DNA of 64,000 bases, taken from Corynebacterium kroppenstedtii. Its GTDB lineage: Bacteria; Actinomycetota; Actinomycetes; Mycobacteriales; Mycobacteriaceae. Shown piece after piece: positions 52,111-61,407 of this stretch (within the stretch, counting starts at the first letter, position 1; the number at the start of each line of letters is the position of its first letter). Under the pieces are notes generated by a model that worked only from the letters and a program-made list of their open reading frames with translations, had not been told where the DNA came from and did no database searches. The stretch spans positions 806,001 to 870,000 of the forward strand of contig NZ_CP069792.1 of NCBI RefSeq assembly GCF_016894245.1. Reading direction: 5' to 3'. Position numbers and translations under genes: made by a program.

Positions 52111-52209
52111 CTACTTGATTGTGGTGCCGTCGGGAATGACGGGTCCGGGGTTGCCGGAGATTGCCAGAAGGTGCTCGGCAAGTGCGAGGATGCTGTTCAG
52201 AACGTCCAT
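52111..52209 (-). CDS. 32-aa micro-ORF with strong ribosome binding site
   Basis: ATG 52209 is preceded by GGAG at 5 nt and lies behind a GGAAGGAATGGAG purine run. The peptide is MDVLNSILALAEHLLAISGN then PGPVIPDGTTIK: an amphipathic helix of about 18 residues followed by a Gly/Pro turn. Its size and amphipathic helix recall the small PorA/PorH-type peptides of corynebacteria, but I cannot claim homology. A hairpin terminator is found downstream (52007-52042). Too short for standard gene callers. Confidence 0.55.
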   Translation of the reverse strand: MDVLNSILALAEHLLAISGNPGPVIPDGTTIK

Positions 52210-52478
52210 GAGTACTCCATTCCTTCCTTGGCACGGCTGTGGGGGAGATGCCGGTCCTGCCGACGCTATATCGCCTAAAACTCACTGTGTTTTGGGCTCG
52301 ATGGGTAATGTCGGTATGGATTGTGTGGTGGACTCGCCATCTGACACGGACACGTGCTTCAGGATTGTTTACGATTGCGATCAATGTTGTCCATAGTGCA
52401 CTGTACGCCTGAACTGCAGAGCGCGCGTGAACCGCACAGTAGGGTCGACCGATGCTGACAGACGCTAAGGAGATTGTG

Positions 52479-53300
52479 ATGGCTAACCCCTTTTCAAAAG
52501 GGTGGAAATACGCGATGGCTAAATTTGATAGCACCATCGATGAAAAAGCAGACCCCATGGTGCAGATCCGGCAGGCCACAGAGGCGGCGAAGAAACAGCA
52601 CCAGGCTGTTGTGGAGCAAGCGTCGTCTGTCTTGGGAAATCAGCGGCAGCTTGAGATGAAGCTCAACCGGCTGATTAAGGATCAAGAAAACCTTCAGTCT
52701 CAGGCTCAGAAAGCAGTGCAGCTTGCGGATAAAGCGTCGCAGGAGGGGGATGCCCAGCAGGCGAGCGAGTGGAACAGCACAGCTGAGGTGGTGGCATCGC
52801 AACTGGTCAGCGTCGAACAGCAGATTGAGGAGACAAAGCAGCTTCACCACAGTAATGCTCAGGCCGCGGAGCAGGCTAAGGCCCAGGTGAAGAAGTCGGA
52901 GGCCCATCTGAAGGAGCAGTTGGGGCAGATCGATCAGCTACGGGCGCAGGTTAACCAGACGAAGATGCAAGAAGAGTCCGCAAAAGCTGCTGAGTCAATG
53001 AACGCGCTGAGTACCACGGATGATTCTGTTCCTAGCTTGGATTCGGTACGCGACAAGATCGAGCGTCGCTACGCGGATGCTCTTGGTAAGCAGGAGCTCA
53101 CGGAGAGTTCGGTGGATACCCGCATGGCGGAGATTGAAACCGCTGGTCGTGATATCAAGGCTTCGGCTCGGTTGGAAGAGATTAGGGCCCAGATGCATGG
53201 TGGACAGGCTGGTAACCGTTCCTTAGACGCGGGAGATACGCCGCAGGGTGAGCTCGATTCCGGTGACACCGGGGGGTCGAATACTACTCAGGGCAAATAA
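52479..53300 (+). CDS. pspA: PspA/IM30 family protein
   Basis: 273 aa. N-terminal FSKGWKYAMAKFDSTIDEKA and DPMVQIRQATEAAKKQHQAV (PspA helix 1-2 signature), then a long coiled coil rich in Gln/Ala/Lys (residues ~30-215) and a Gly/Asp/Ser tail. PspA proteins stabilise membranes and are induced by envelope stress. ATG 52479 has AAGGAG 6 bases upstream; the frame opening at 52452 lacks this. It lies between an intergenic stretch and the keto-acid decarboxylase gene, without pspB/C. Confidence 0.92.
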   Translation: MANPFSKGWKYAMAKFDSTIDEKADPMVQIRQATEAAKKQHQAVVEQASSVLGNQRQLEMKLNRLIKDQENLQSQAQKAVQLADKASQEGDAQQASEWNSTAEVVASQLVSVEQQIEETKQLHHSNAQAAEQAKAQVKKSEAHLKEQLGQIDQLRAQVNQTKMQEESAKAAESMNALSTTDDSVPSLDSVRDKIERRYADALGKQELTESSVDTRMAEIETAGRDIKASARLEEIRAQMHGGQAGNRSLDAGDTPQGELDSGDTGGSNTTQGK

Positions 53301-53487
53301 TTCATCGACATTTTTTACCTCCTCGCAACCTGTTTAATACGTTTTCCTGACAGTATGGGTGGGGTGTCGCGAACCCAGCGACATCGACGTCGTCACGTGT
53401 ACACGTGGCCAACCTGCCACGTCGAGCACACGTGATGAACCCCTCGCCATACGATGCAGGCTCCACCGAGCCTTGCGAAGGAGAACT

Positions 53488-55143
53488 ATGTATACGGTTG
53501 CTGATTACATTGCAGATCGCTTAGCTGAACTGCACATTAAGGATGTTTTTGGGGTTCCGGGTGATTTCAACCTGGAATTCCTGGATCACATTACGGGGCA
53601 TGATGCGCTGCATTGGGTCGGCAACGCCAATGAGCTGAACGCGGGCTACGCGGCCGATGGCTACGCACGCATGAATGGCATCGGTGCCGTGGTCACCACA
53701 TTCGGGGTGGGCGAGCTCTCGGCTATCAACGCGATCGCTGGGTCTTTCTCGGAGAACGTTCCGGTGGTGCACATTGTCGGCGCCCCGTCGAAGGATGCGC
53801 AGGCGTCCCGACGGTTGTTGCACCACAGCCTTGGTGATGGTGATTTTTCTCATTTTCGACGCATGGCTAGCGAAGTGACGTGTGCCGTCGCTGATCTGAC
53901 CCCGGCCGATGCGGTCGACGAGGTGGATCGCGTTCTCCGCGCGGTGCAGACACATCGGCGGCCCGGATACATTGTGGTACCTACCGACGTCGCCCGCGTC
54001 GAGGTTGAGCCGCCATCGTCTCCTTTGGGTGGTGCCCGGTCCTACACCTCCAACCGTGCTCTGGCGGAGTTCCGCGCGGCTGCCTCTGAATTCTTGGAGG
54101 GGCGCGACGTGACGGTGTTGGCGGATCTCCTGGTTCACCGGATGGGGGCGACGGAGAACCTGAACCGGCTGCTCAGCGCCGGTATTCCTCATGCCACCTT
54201 GATGTGGGGCAAAACGCTGGTTAATGAGGAAGACCCGTTCTTCTTGGGCGTGTATGCGGGCGCAGCCTCCGAGCCTGACGTTCGCAAAGCTGTGGAGGGG
54301 GCTGATCGCCTGGTTATGGCCGGTGTTCGCTTTACCGATACGACGACGGCCAGCTTCAGCCAGAAGATCGACCCGGCACGCTGTGTGGATATCGCCACTA
54401 ATTACGCGAAGGTGGGCGATAAAACCTTTGCTCCGCTGAACATTGCTGATGCGTTGGACGCACTTGCTGAGCTTGCTCCGTCCTTCGCGGACCGTACCCC
54501 GGGGGCAGTTCCGGAACCGGAGCCGCACCACTGGGTTGCGGGTGCTGATGAGCCCTTGGTACAAGACGATGTATGGCCGACGTTAGCTGGGGTGCTGACT
54601 GAGGGAAACATCGTTGTTGCTGATCAGGGGACCAGTTTCTTCGGCCTAGCGAAGATGCGTTTCCCGGCGGACACGACCTTCATTGGCCAGCCGTTGTGGG
54701 GGTCCATCGGATATACGCTCCCTGCTGCAATGGGCGCCGGTCTCGCCTGCCCGGGGCGACGCCCAGTGCTCGTTATCGGCGACGGTTCTGCGCAGCTGAC
54801 AGTCCAGGAGCTAGGCACCTGGATGCGGGAAGGAGTCAACGGCGTCGTCATTGTGGTGAACAACGACGGCTACGCTGTGGAACGCTCGATTCACGGCGAG
54901 GACGCCGACTACAACGACATCACGGCGTGGGATTGGCGGACGATTCCGCAGGCCCTCGGCGGCACCGACGATAAAGTGGTGACGCTGAAGGCCACCACGC
55001 GCGCAGAACTTAATGACGTCTTTGAGACGGCGCAGGAGAATCAGGATCGGCTGGTGCTCATTGAGGTGTGCACCGCGCCGAAGGACTACCCGAAGTTGCT
55101 GAAGAAAATCGGGAAGGCCATTAACGACGCCAACTCAAAGTAG
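53488..55143 (+). CDS. Thiamine-diphosphate 2-keto acid decarboxylase (pyruvate/indolepyruvate type)
   Basis: 551 aa. PYR domain with the catalytic Glu in NANELNAGYAADGYAR, the His pair LLHHSLGDGDF as in PDC/IPDC/KDC enzymes, and a PP domain with GDGSAQLTVQELGTW and VVNNDGYAVERS (Mg/ThDP motif GDGS...NN, ~430-457). It converts a 2-keto acid (pyruvate, indole-3-pyruvate or branched-chain) to an aldehyde. Chain preference cannot be read; Mtb Kdc is similar. AAGGAG precedes ATG 53488 by 5 nt. Alone on this strand, convergent with dprE2. Confidence 0.92.
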   Translation: MYTVADYIADRLAELHIKDVFGVPGDFNLEFLDHITGHDALHWVGNANELNAGYAADGYARMNGIGAVVTTFGVGELSAINAIAGSFSENVPVVHIVGAPSKDAQASRRLLHHSLGDGDFSHFRRMASEVTCAVADLTPADAVDEVDRVLRAVQTHRRPGYIVVPTDVARVEVEPPSSPLGGARSYTSNRALAEFRAAASEFLEGRDVTVLADLLVHRMGATENLNRLLSAGIPHATLMWGKTLVNEEDPFFLGVYAGAASEPDVRKAVEGADRLVMAGVRFTDTTTASFSQKIDPARCVDIATNYAKVGDKTFAPLNIADALDALAELAPSFADRTPGAVPEPEPHHWVAGADEPLVQDDVWPTLAGVLTEGNIVVADQGTSFFGLAKMRFPADTTFIGQPLWGSIGYTLPAAMGAGLACPGRRPVLVIGDGSAQLTVQELGTWMREGVNGVVIVVNNDGYAVERSIHGEDADYNDITAWDWRTIPQALGGTDDKVVTLKATTRAELNDVFETAQENQDRLVLIEVCTAPKDYPKLLKKIGKAINDANSK

Positions 55144-55150
55144 CCGCACT

Positions 55151-55188
55151 GACGCCCGATCCCGGTTATTCGCGCCGGGACCTGCGTC
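55151..55188. terminator. Bidirectional hairpin between keto-acid decarboxylase and dprE2
   Basis: Outer GACGC/GCGTC and inner TCCCGG/CCGGGA stems (55151-55188). Located between convergent genes; no clear U-tract. Confidence 0.6.
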
Positions 55189-55199
55189 GCTAGCGCGCC

Positions 55200-55961
55200 T
55201 TAGATAGGCAGTTTCCGCAGGATAGCGGCCGGTGTGTGAGCCAGGGCCATCATGACGTAGCGGAACAGCGGGTGGACCCAGATCACGGACTTGTTGTCAT
55301 CGACAGCTTTCGCGACGGCCGCCGCGACGTCTTCCTTATTGACGGTCAGTGGCGCGTCATCAAGGCCTTCGGTCATCTGTGTGCGCACTTGGCCAGGCCG
55401 AACGACGAGGACGCGGACGCCACTGTCGCGCAACGCCTCGCCTAGCTGGCGGTAGAAACCGTCGAACCCGGCCTTGGTGGAGCCGTACACGAAGTTGGAG
55501 CGTCGGACGACCTCACCGGCGACGGACGAGATGGCCACGATCTGCCCGTGGCCCTGCTTTTTCATTGCCTGGCCGAGCAGTACACCGACGGAGACCGAGC
55601 CGGTGTAGTTGATCTCTGCAGCTTGAACAGCTTTTTCTTGGTTCTGCCACAACTCTTCTTGGTCGCCCAAGATACCGAATGCGACGATGGCGAGGTCGAT
55701 ATCGCCGTGGCTGAAGGCTTCATCAATGACGGCTTTGTGTGACTTGGTGTCGAGAGCATCGAAGTCGATCGTGCGGACCTCGGACGCCCCTGCTTTCTTC
55801 ATCCGGTCAATCGCGGCGGGGAGATCTTTGCTGTTCTTCCTGGCTGCGAGGGTGACGGAGGCGGAGCCTCGGGAGAGGAATTCCTCGACGATGGCGAGGC
55901 CCATGTCCGACGTTCCCCCGAGGAGAAGGATGGATTGTGCGTGCCCAACGGCGTTAAGCAT
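55200..55961 (-). CDS. dprE2: Decaprenylphosphoryl-2-keto-ribose reductase DprE2
   Basis: 253-aa SDR that uses NADH to reduce the keto intermediate from DprE1, making decaprenylphosphoryl arabinose, the arabinan donor of the cell wall. Seen: [20 protein letters not shown] (nucleotide motif), [20 protein letters not shown], catalytic [16 protein letters not shown] (YxxxK) and [22 protein letters not shown] 55961 is preceded by AAAGGG; TTG/GTG further up is possible. It follows dprE1 by 77 bp on the same strand. Its presence implies arabinogalactan synthesis. Confidence 0.95.
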   Translation of the reverse strand: MLNAVGHAQSILLLGGTSDMGLAIVEEFLSRGSASVTLAARKNSKDLPAAIDRMKKAGASEVRTIDFDALDTKSHKAVIDEAFSHGDIDLAIVAFGILGDQEELWQNQEKAVQAAEINYTGSVSVGVLLGQAMKKQGHGQIVAISSVAGEVVRRSNFVYGSTKAGFDGFYRQLGEALRDSGVRVLVVRPGQVRTQMTEGLDDAPLTVNKEDVAAAVAKAVDDNKSVIWVHPLFRYVMMALAHTPAAILRKLPI

Positions 55962-56038
55962 AAAGAAAGAACCCTTTCTGTGTACCGAGCCCGTCACAGG
56001 ACCCGGCGGAGTGATGCAATTCGTGCGGTGGGATTGGA

Positions 56039-57472
56039 TTAGTGCAGTTCCAGACGGCGGGACATGTCCGAGGCGAACACACCGCTGGGGTCGATGGTGT
56101 TGCGAGTTTTCAGCCAGCTGTCCATCTTGGGGTACATCTTGTGGAAGTTTTCGGCCGAAGTGCGCGATTCCTTCGCTAGGTAGAGGCGTCCACCGAATTC
56201 CATGACTCGTTTGTCCAGGTCATCCAGGAACTCACCGAGGCCGGGCTTGATGGGGAAGTCGACGCAGACGTTCCAGCCGGGCATCGGGTAGGAGAGAGGT
56301 GCGCGGTTGCCTTCACCGAACAGCTTGAAGACGTTGAGGGCGGAGTAGTGCCCGGAGCGCTGAATGTCGCGGACGATTTCTTTGAATGGGTCGACGGCTT
56401 CGCGCGGGACCACAAACTGGTACTGCAGGAAGCCCTTGGAGCCGTACCCGCGGTTCCACTCACCGATGAGGTCGAGCGGCTGGTAGAACTGCGTCAGGTT
56501 CTGCACTTTATTTCGGTACGTTCCGGACTTCAGCCACCACAGCTCACCGATGGACATCATGGTCAGCTTGTTCATCGTGAAGTTCGGGAAGATGTCCGGG
56601 ACGGTCATCAACTGAGGCGCGTTGAACTTCAACGGCTTTTTCGCCAGCTTGGGGGCGTATTCCTTCAACTGGTCCAGGGTGGCCAGGGATCCGCGGGAAA
56701 TAGCGGCACGGCCCAGCTTCGGTTCGGGAGAAATAGCGTCGAACCAGGCCGAGGAGTAGGTGTAGTTTTTCTCCGACCCGTCAGAGTGGAATTCGATGGT
56801 TTCGTCCAGCGACGCCGTCATGTCGCCGTCGGCAATGAAGTAGGCGGTTTCGGTGCGAGTCATCGCGATGCGTGCGCGCACAATGATGCCGGTGAGGCCC
56901 ATGCCACCAACGGTTGCCCAGAAAAGTTCGCCATCTGGGTCGTCAGCGCTGCCCTCTGGCTCGAGGTGCAGGATGCGGCCGTCGGCAACCAGCAGTTCCA
57001 TGGAGGCGACGTGGTTACCGAAGGAACCGGCTGAGTGGTGGTTCTTGCCGTGGATATCTGGGCCGATGGCACCGCCGATGGTGACTTGCCGGGTGCCGGG
57101 GAGTACCGGAACCCATAGGCCGTAAGGCAGTGCGGCTTTCATGAGTTGGTCGAGGGTGACGCCACCGTCGACGTCGGCAATAGCCGTGTCCGGGTCGATG
57201 GAGTGAATTTCACTGAGCGCAGCCATGTCGATAACAAGTCCACCGCTGTTCTGGGCCGGATCGCCGTAGGAACGGCCCAGACCACGGGCGATGACGCCGC
57301 GCTTGAGGTAGTCGGGCTTACCCTCGTTCTGCTCGGCAACCTCCCGCACCGCGCGGGCGATCAGGTCTAGGTCGGGTGTGGACAGGACTTCACTGGAAGC
57401 CGGCTGAGTGCGCCCCCACCCTGTGAGACGACGGTGCTCTAGCGGTAGTTGATCTGTCGTGGTTGAGCTCAC
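56039..57472 (-). CDS. dprE1: Decaprenylphosphoryl-beta-D-ribose oxidase DprE1
   Basis: 477-aa FAD-dependent oxidase. Seen: FAD-binding [20 protein letters not shown] and [20 protein letters not shown], then C-terminal substrate domain. [11 protein letters not shown] near residue 402 holds the Cys that corresponds by motif to Cys387 of M. tuberculosis DprE1, the covalent target of benzothiazinones; if confirmed, the enzyme would be sensitive. The GTG start at 57472 is preceded by AAGGAG. Pairs with DprE2. Essential for arabinan in mycolata. Confidence 0.96.
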   Translation of the reverse strand: MSSTTTDQLPLEHRRLTGWGRTQPASSEVLSTPDLDLIARAVREVAEQNEGKPDYLKRGVIARGLGRSYGDPAQNSGGLVIDMAALSEIHSIDPDTAIADVDGGVTLDQLMKAALPYGLWVPVLPGTRQVTIGGAIGPDIHGKNHHSAGSFGNHVASMELLVADGRILHLEPEGSADDPDGELFWATVGGMGLTGIIVRARIAMTRTETAYFIADGDMTASLDETIEFHSDGSEKNYTYSSAWFDAISPEPKLGRAAISRGSLATLDQLKEYAPKLAKKPLKFNAPQLMTVPDIFPNFTMNKLTMMSIGELWWLKSGTYRNKVQNLTQFYQPLDLIGEWNRGYGSKGFLQYQFVVPREAVDPFKEIVRDIQRSGHYSALNVFKLFGEGNRAPLSYPMPGWNVCVDFPIKPGLGEFLDDLDKRVMEFGGRLYLAKESRTSAENFHKMYPKMDSWLKTRNTIDPSGVFASDMSRRLELH

Positions 57473-57677
57473 TTCTAACTCTTTCTCCTTGATACGTCAG
57501 ATTGGTTGTGCGCGATCACACGAGCGTGGGAGCCTCCTTGGGGTTCTCGGCCGGAGCCGTGAGCGGCCACAAAGCCTCCCGCGCTACCACCCGTATAGTT
57601 CTACGCCATAGCTGTACGCCTGTCGCAGTGATAGGCGAGTATCGACTCGATGGGAGCCTACACCGGGGAGACGGGCT

Positions 57678-57914
57678 TTAGTAGAGGTTCATGATGTCGC
57701 GTATCTCTTCGGGCAACATGTCCACGCTGGTAATGAGCGGCCCATCATATTCTCTGAGCAGGTCATTGACCCGTTGCCGGGATGAACTATCCAAGATAGG
57801 TAGCTCTTGGGCCATCATCCGCGTCATGGGCACGTCCAGCGGGACTGTGGTGCGTTCCGCAGCTTCATAGGTGGCGGCCGCAGCTTTGTCAGCCGCTGAT
57901 TTTCGTCCGAACAT
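57678..57914 (-). CDS. Small hypothetical protein (78 aa)
   Basis: 78 aa, starting MFGRKSAADKAAAATYEAAE, with DVPMTRMMAQELPILDSSSR and ending DMLPEEIRDIMNLY. No known domain, signal peptide or TM; the first half is helical and Ala-rich. AGGGAAC is just before ATG 57914. An 18-bp palindrome lies 20 bases upstream. It is probably real because of the codon usage and upstream site, but the function is unknown. Confidence 0.6.
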   Translation of the reverse strand: MFGRKSAADKAAAATYEAAERTTVPLDVPMTRMMAQELPILDSSSRQRVNDLLREYDGPLITSVDMLPEEIRDIMNLY

Positions 57915-57934
57915 GTTCCCTAGTGTACGGGGTG

Positions 57935-57952
57935 ACGCTGAAATTTCAGCGT
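57935..57952. promoter_or_regulatory. 18-bp perfect palindrome upstream of the 78-aa gene
   Basis: ACGCTGAAATTTCAGCGT is a perfect inverted repeat. It lies 20 bp upstream of the ATG at 57914 on the - strand and upstream of no other start, so it is a candidate operator for a dimeric regulator. Confidence 0.6.
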
Positions 57953-58034
57953 TGCTGTGACCGGGATTTCATTATCGACGCTGGGCTGGGGTCTTTTCGG
58001 TGCTTTTGCTCTGGTCGAATCGCGTAACGGTTGC

Positions 58035-58658
58035 TTAACGCGGGCCCTGGAAGCGTACAAAGGGATCGGTGGTGCTATCGGTCTGCGGTTGGTATTCAAT
58101 GCGCTTGGTTACTTCCGTTTGAACTTTTCGCCCAAACAGGTGTCCAATCAGCGTGGCGGTCATATCCATGCCGGCTGCAACACCCGAGGATGTCCATCGA
58201 CAACCGTCGTGCACCCACCGCGCTTGATACTCCCAAGAAATATCGTCGCCAAATGAGGACGCCCATTCAAGAGCTAGTTTGTTGCTCGTCGCTCGATGGC
58301 CTTCGAGCAGACCAGCCGCGGCCAAGAGCGCCGATCCCGTACAAACTGATGCCACTATCTCCGATCGGTTTCCAATATCCGTTAGCCAAGACAAGAACGA
58401 TTCGTCGTGAGCCAACGTCCGTGTTCCCATACCTCCGGGGACCAAAATGATATCTGGATCGTTAAGCGCGCCGCACTCTAATTCCGCAATTACCTCAACG
58501 CCTTGAGCGCTTCGGACGGGGCCGCTCCTCTGAGCTACCAGTTCAATTTTTACATCGGGGATTGCGCTGAAGAACTCTATAGGGCCGAACGCATCAAGCA
58601 ACTCGAATCCGTCGAAAAGTATTACCGCGAGGTGCCTTTCAACCACGTTCTCTGCCAT
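58035..58658 (-). CDS. DJ-1/PfpI family protein
   Basis: 207 aa. N-terminal strand HLAVILFDGFELLDAFGPIE (typical of the PfpI/AraC-like DJ-1 domain), VPGGMGTRTLAHDESFL, and the nucleophile elbow VCTGSALLAAAG with Cys at position 106, followed by SSGVAAGMDMTATLIGHLFG. DJ-1 proteins include glyoxalases, proteases and isonitrile hydratase; the DGFELLD and CTGS motifs are shared with isonitrile hydratase-like enzymes. No HTH, so it is not an AraC regulator. Not part of an operon. Confidence 0.9.
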   Translation of the reverse strand: MAENVVERHLAVILFDGFELLDAFGPIEFFSAIPDVKIELVAQRSGPVRSAQGVEVIAELECGALNDPDIILVPGGMGTRTLAHDESFLSWLTDIGNRSEIVASVCTGSALLAAAGLLEGHRATSNKLALEWASSFGDDISWEYQARWVHDGCRWTSSGVAAGMDMTATLIGHLFGRKVQTEVTKRIEYQPQTDSTTDPFVRFQGPR

Positions 58659-58702
58659 GGACTTATGATAGAGGACCTCGTAGTTGCGGTCATGGTTTCA
58701 CT

Positions 58703-58942
58703 GTGAACGTTCCTTTTATCGGTTATGAGCCGGGCGAACCGACCGTGATGATCGATCCCATCGCCACGGCGAAGGTAGTGGAGATGCTGCGCGAGACTGT
58801 GCGGCGAGATCGTGGAGTGCTGTTTATCTCCTACGATCGTCGGGTGTTAGCAGCAGTGTCACGAATGAGTATCCGCTGGTGGCGGGCCACTAGCGAGGAG
58901 CGATGTCCAGGGAATGGACTACCGTGCGTTGCGAATCGCTGA
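58703..58942 (+). pseudogene. Remnant of a peptide/nickel-type ABC ATPase (C-terminus)
   Basis: The 79-aa frame reads like the end of an oligopeptide-type ATPase: EPTVMIDPIATAKVVEML follows Walker B (D/E DEPT..LDP), RETVRRDRGVLFISYDRRVL is the H-loop strand (ISHDR in active enzymes) and LAAVSR. Everything upstream of Walker B, including Walker A, is missing, and after RRVLAAVSR the sequence stops resembling the family. It is therefore a decayed fragment. It overlaps the 3' end of the esterase-like gene. Confidence 0.65.
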
Positions 58943-60164
58943 AGTTATTGTCCGAGATGAGGTAAACACGATTGTTTCCCACTGGAGTTTTAGATACTCC
59001 AGTGCCTCGGCCGTTGGCACGGGAGCCAGCGGACAGGGAATTGGTAGCCGAGGTTCCTGCTGGCGGGCCTGCGAAGGTCATGCCTTCCACGTTTTCGGGA
59101 GACTCCGGAACGCCTCTGGCACCCGGATGTGCGCTATTACCGAGTTTCGAATCAACGAAATCGAAGGCTTTCTCGCGCTTGACTGCTACTTCGGTACCGT
59201 TGAGGCGTTCCCGGCCGAGAACGTTGGTAGCTCCGTTTACATCTAATCGGTAGATCTCTGCGCGGTTTCCTTGTTTGGGGATATATCCGCGTTGTAGGGC
59301 GTAAAGGTTTCCATCCGGGGATGTAGCCAGGGAAGCATATCCGCGGTCGGCTTTGGGGGCATACGTGGGATCTACGTCAACCACGTATTCCGCGCTGGGC
59401 TTCCCTGTCGCAGTGTCGTAGACGGTTAGTCGCGTTTTGGATCCCGACTGGGGAGTATTGCTTGGTCCATCCTGCACCAGAGAGTTTTCGTTGATCGTGT
59501 AAAAGGTTTTTCCATCAGGAGAAATGGTCATCCCTTCTGGCCCCTTATTGGGGCTTATGCCTTTAGCTTCTTTAGTGTCCGGCACATCTTCATAGTTGGG
59601 GACGTGGTACTGCGGGGGATGAATACGGCGAATCTCACGCCCGGTTTTATCGGATTCGATGACAAGGGCGGAACGATTCTCTGCACCTTGTGACCCACCC
59701 TCTGTCGTCCACAACAGGTGCCCGTTGGGCAATTGGCGGATCTCTTCCGCGTCGAATTCCTTAGGATCGTACGCACTTCCATCTGGGTTGGTGAAAACGA
59801 CCCGGCCGATGACTTGTGCCTGCCCACTGTTATCGATGTTCAATCGGTATGCGCGGGTGGGACCATAATCGCCTTTGTCATCTGAGATGGCTAGATAGGA
59901 ACCATCAGCAAGAGAGGCCAGTCCGGATAATCCGCCGACACTAGGATCTTGAGTCGCCTTGCCGAGGTCGAACATGCCGTTATAACGGGATTGGTTTGTC
60001 GCGCCTGGGCTCGGAGCGCTAGAAGATGGGACAGCCGAATCTGCGGTGGTTGGGGTTGCTGAGATGGCAACTGCGGACCCCGTAATGAGCGTGGTGAGAA
60101 TAAGTGGGGGAGCAATCAGAGGGGTGATCTTCCGGTTGTGATTGGAGCGAGTACGTATTTTCAC
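58890..60164 (-). CDS. Secreted esterase-like activity of phytase family protein
   Basis: 424 aa. N-terminal signal peptide from GTG 60164 (MKIRTRSNHNRKITPLIAPP, then LILTTLITGSAVAIS). The mature part is a beta-propeller: VGGLSGLASLADGSYLAISD, EFDAEEIRQLPNGHLLWTTE, GPEGMTISPDGKTFYTINEN, LATSPDGNLYALQRGYIPKQ. Repeats of blade length suggest a six- or seven-blade fold with Ca-binding Asp clusters. Predicted phosphoester/esterase-like hydrolase outside the cell. The longer open frame to 60296 lacks a signal peptide. It is placed among decayed ABC and TetR fragments. Confidence 0.85.
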   Translation of the reverse strand: MKIRTRSNHNRKITPLIAPPLILTTLITGSAVAISATPTTADSAVPSSSAPSPGATNQSRYNGMFDLGKATQDPSVGGLSGLASLADGSYLAISDDKGDYGPTRAYRLNIDNSGQAQVIGRVVFTNPDGSAYDPKEFDAEEIRQLPNGHLLWTTEGGSQGAENRSALVIESDKTGREIRRIHPPQYHVPNYEDVPDTKEAKGISPNKGPEGMTISPDGKTFYTINENSLVQDGPSNTPQSGSKTRLTVYDTATGKPSAEYVVDVDPTYAPKADRGYASLATSPDGNLYALQRGYIPKQGNRAEIYRLDVNGATNVLGRERLNGTEVAVKREKAFDFVDSKLGNSAHPGARGVPESPENVEGMTFAGPPAGTSATNSLSAGSRANGRGTGVSKTPVGNNRVYLISDNNFSDSQRTVVHSLDIAPR

Positions 60165-60368
60165 ACCCACTATGAAAACAGGTGGCATGCGTAGTGATGG
60201 TGGTCGCTCGCTATACCGCTGCAGAATTTTGCGGAAGGTTCGCTGGAAGTTTAGTTGTTGTTCATTTGCCCCCACACTCTTCTTTCGATATTGCATCGTG
60301 GAAACGAACGCAGGCGGGGTCTGCCGAGAGAAGAGTCATCCCGGGTGTTGGTTTGGTACAAGAGGAAA

Positions 60369-60635
60369 GTGGCGGTAGAAGCTATCGTCGTGCTCGAACT
60401 TATTCGTGCATCCCGGACGCAACCAGTCTTTGCATCATCCGCTGCACAGATGGCGAGCGATCTGCACGACGTTATTACCGACGCTTTAGCGTGCTTGGAA
60501 GTTCCGAGCCCTAGTGCGGTGGCACGGCAGGTCTCAGCGCTGATCGCTGGTCGGATGACTGCGCAGCTTTATTCCGGTGCAAAAGCAAAAGAGGCAATGA
60601 GTAAAGCCTTGTTAGTCTTGGTGCCATGCACCTAA
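60369..60635 (+). pseudogene. TetR-family regulator, C-terminal remnant
   Basis: The frame encodes IVVLELIRASRTQPVFASSA then QMASDLHDVITDALACLEVP and VARQVSALIAGRMTAQLY, resembling the C-terminal ligand-binding domain of TetR regulators. The N-terminal HTH is absent: upstream in-frame sequence is unrelated and starts in the esterase-like gene's region. It overlaps the next gene by 10 bp. Likely the residue of a regulator of the deleted ABC transporter (see 58703). Confidence 0.6.
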
Positions 60636-61360
60636 GCAGGAGAGGTCAGTTTCCCCACGGAGTCACACGACGTCTCAACGAAGCGAGAGACCGTATCAAC
60701 GCACTGCCTCCAGACGAACGAGGTGTTTCCCGCCTTGTTGAACGTGTATTGGTATCTTCCCTGATCGGTGGCTGGTATGCCTCAGGTGGCATCGAGTCGA
60801 AGCCGCGCCGGGTGGCGACGAAGGTCGGGCTACTAGGATCCGCGTTCGCGGTGATATGGATGACGACACAGCCGTCGGAAGATCTGGCAAGCGCGGATAA
60901 TAATTCTCCGAGGGTTGGGGCAAAGGAATTATCCAGCCCAGGAAAAGATACATCGCTTGACGCCGCTGCGTCTGAGACCACGAGGTTGGAAACCACCGCG
61001 GCGTCCGAAACTGGGCCGTCGGAAACCTCTTCGACGGAGACCGCGCCGTCAGAAAGTGAATCACCGCAGGCCACACCGTCGAAAATTGATGAAAATAGAG
61101 CCCCAAGCCCGTGGGGTTGGGCACGATTGGGTCTGGCTATCAGCGCCGTGGTGGGCTACTTCGTGGGGTCGTTTTATTTCTCCCGCTTCATCAGAAGAAA
61201 AGCCGTGGCGTTCATCCGCACGCATATCACTGAGTCACGGCCGTGGACAGTGTATGGGGTGCTCGTCGGCATTGTTTGCTTTGCGTTGAGCTTCCAGGAG
61301 GATAAGCGCAATGCCAAACTCGACGCCAAGCTCGACTCCGTACTGAGGACACGCGCTTAG
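60626..61360 (+). CDS. Hypothetical membrane protein with Ser/Thr/Glu-rich loop
   Basis: 244 aa. N-terminal polar domain (RLNEARDRINALPPDERGVS), a weak hydrophobic stretch VGLLGSAFAVIWMTTQ (~67-82), a 75-residue Ser/Thr/Glu/Pro-rich segment (ETTRLETTAASETGPSETSS), then two TM (LAISAVVGYFVGSFYFSRFI; VYGVLVGIVCFALSF) and a charged end. No family recognised. The codon pattern and long open frame make it a probable gene; it follows the TetR remnant. Confidence 0.65.
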   Translation: MHLSRRGQFPHGVTRRLNEARDRINALPPDERGVSRLVERVLVSSLIGGWYASGGIESKPRRVATKVGLLGSAFAVIWMTTQPSEDLASADNNSPRVGAKELSSPGKDTSLDAAASETTRLETTAASETGPSETSSTETAPSESESPQATPSKIDENRAPSPWGWARLGLAISAVVGYFVGSFYFSRFIRRKAVAFIRTHITESRPWTVYGVLVGIVCFALSFQEDKRNAKLDAKLDSVLRTRA

Positions 61361-61407
61361 TTTTCCGCTGGTTGCGGTGCCATCCCCTGGGGCTCATAGC
61401 CTGCGAC

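Noticed and set aside
53521..54564. 347-aa open frame on the - strand inside the keto-acid decarboxylase gene
   Set aside because: It is antisense to a gene with full ThDP motifs, and its own translation shows no domain; a high-G+C shadow.
56348..57034. 228-aa + strand frame inside dprE1
   Set aside because: Antisense shadow of a gene whose FAD motifs and Cys motif are clear.
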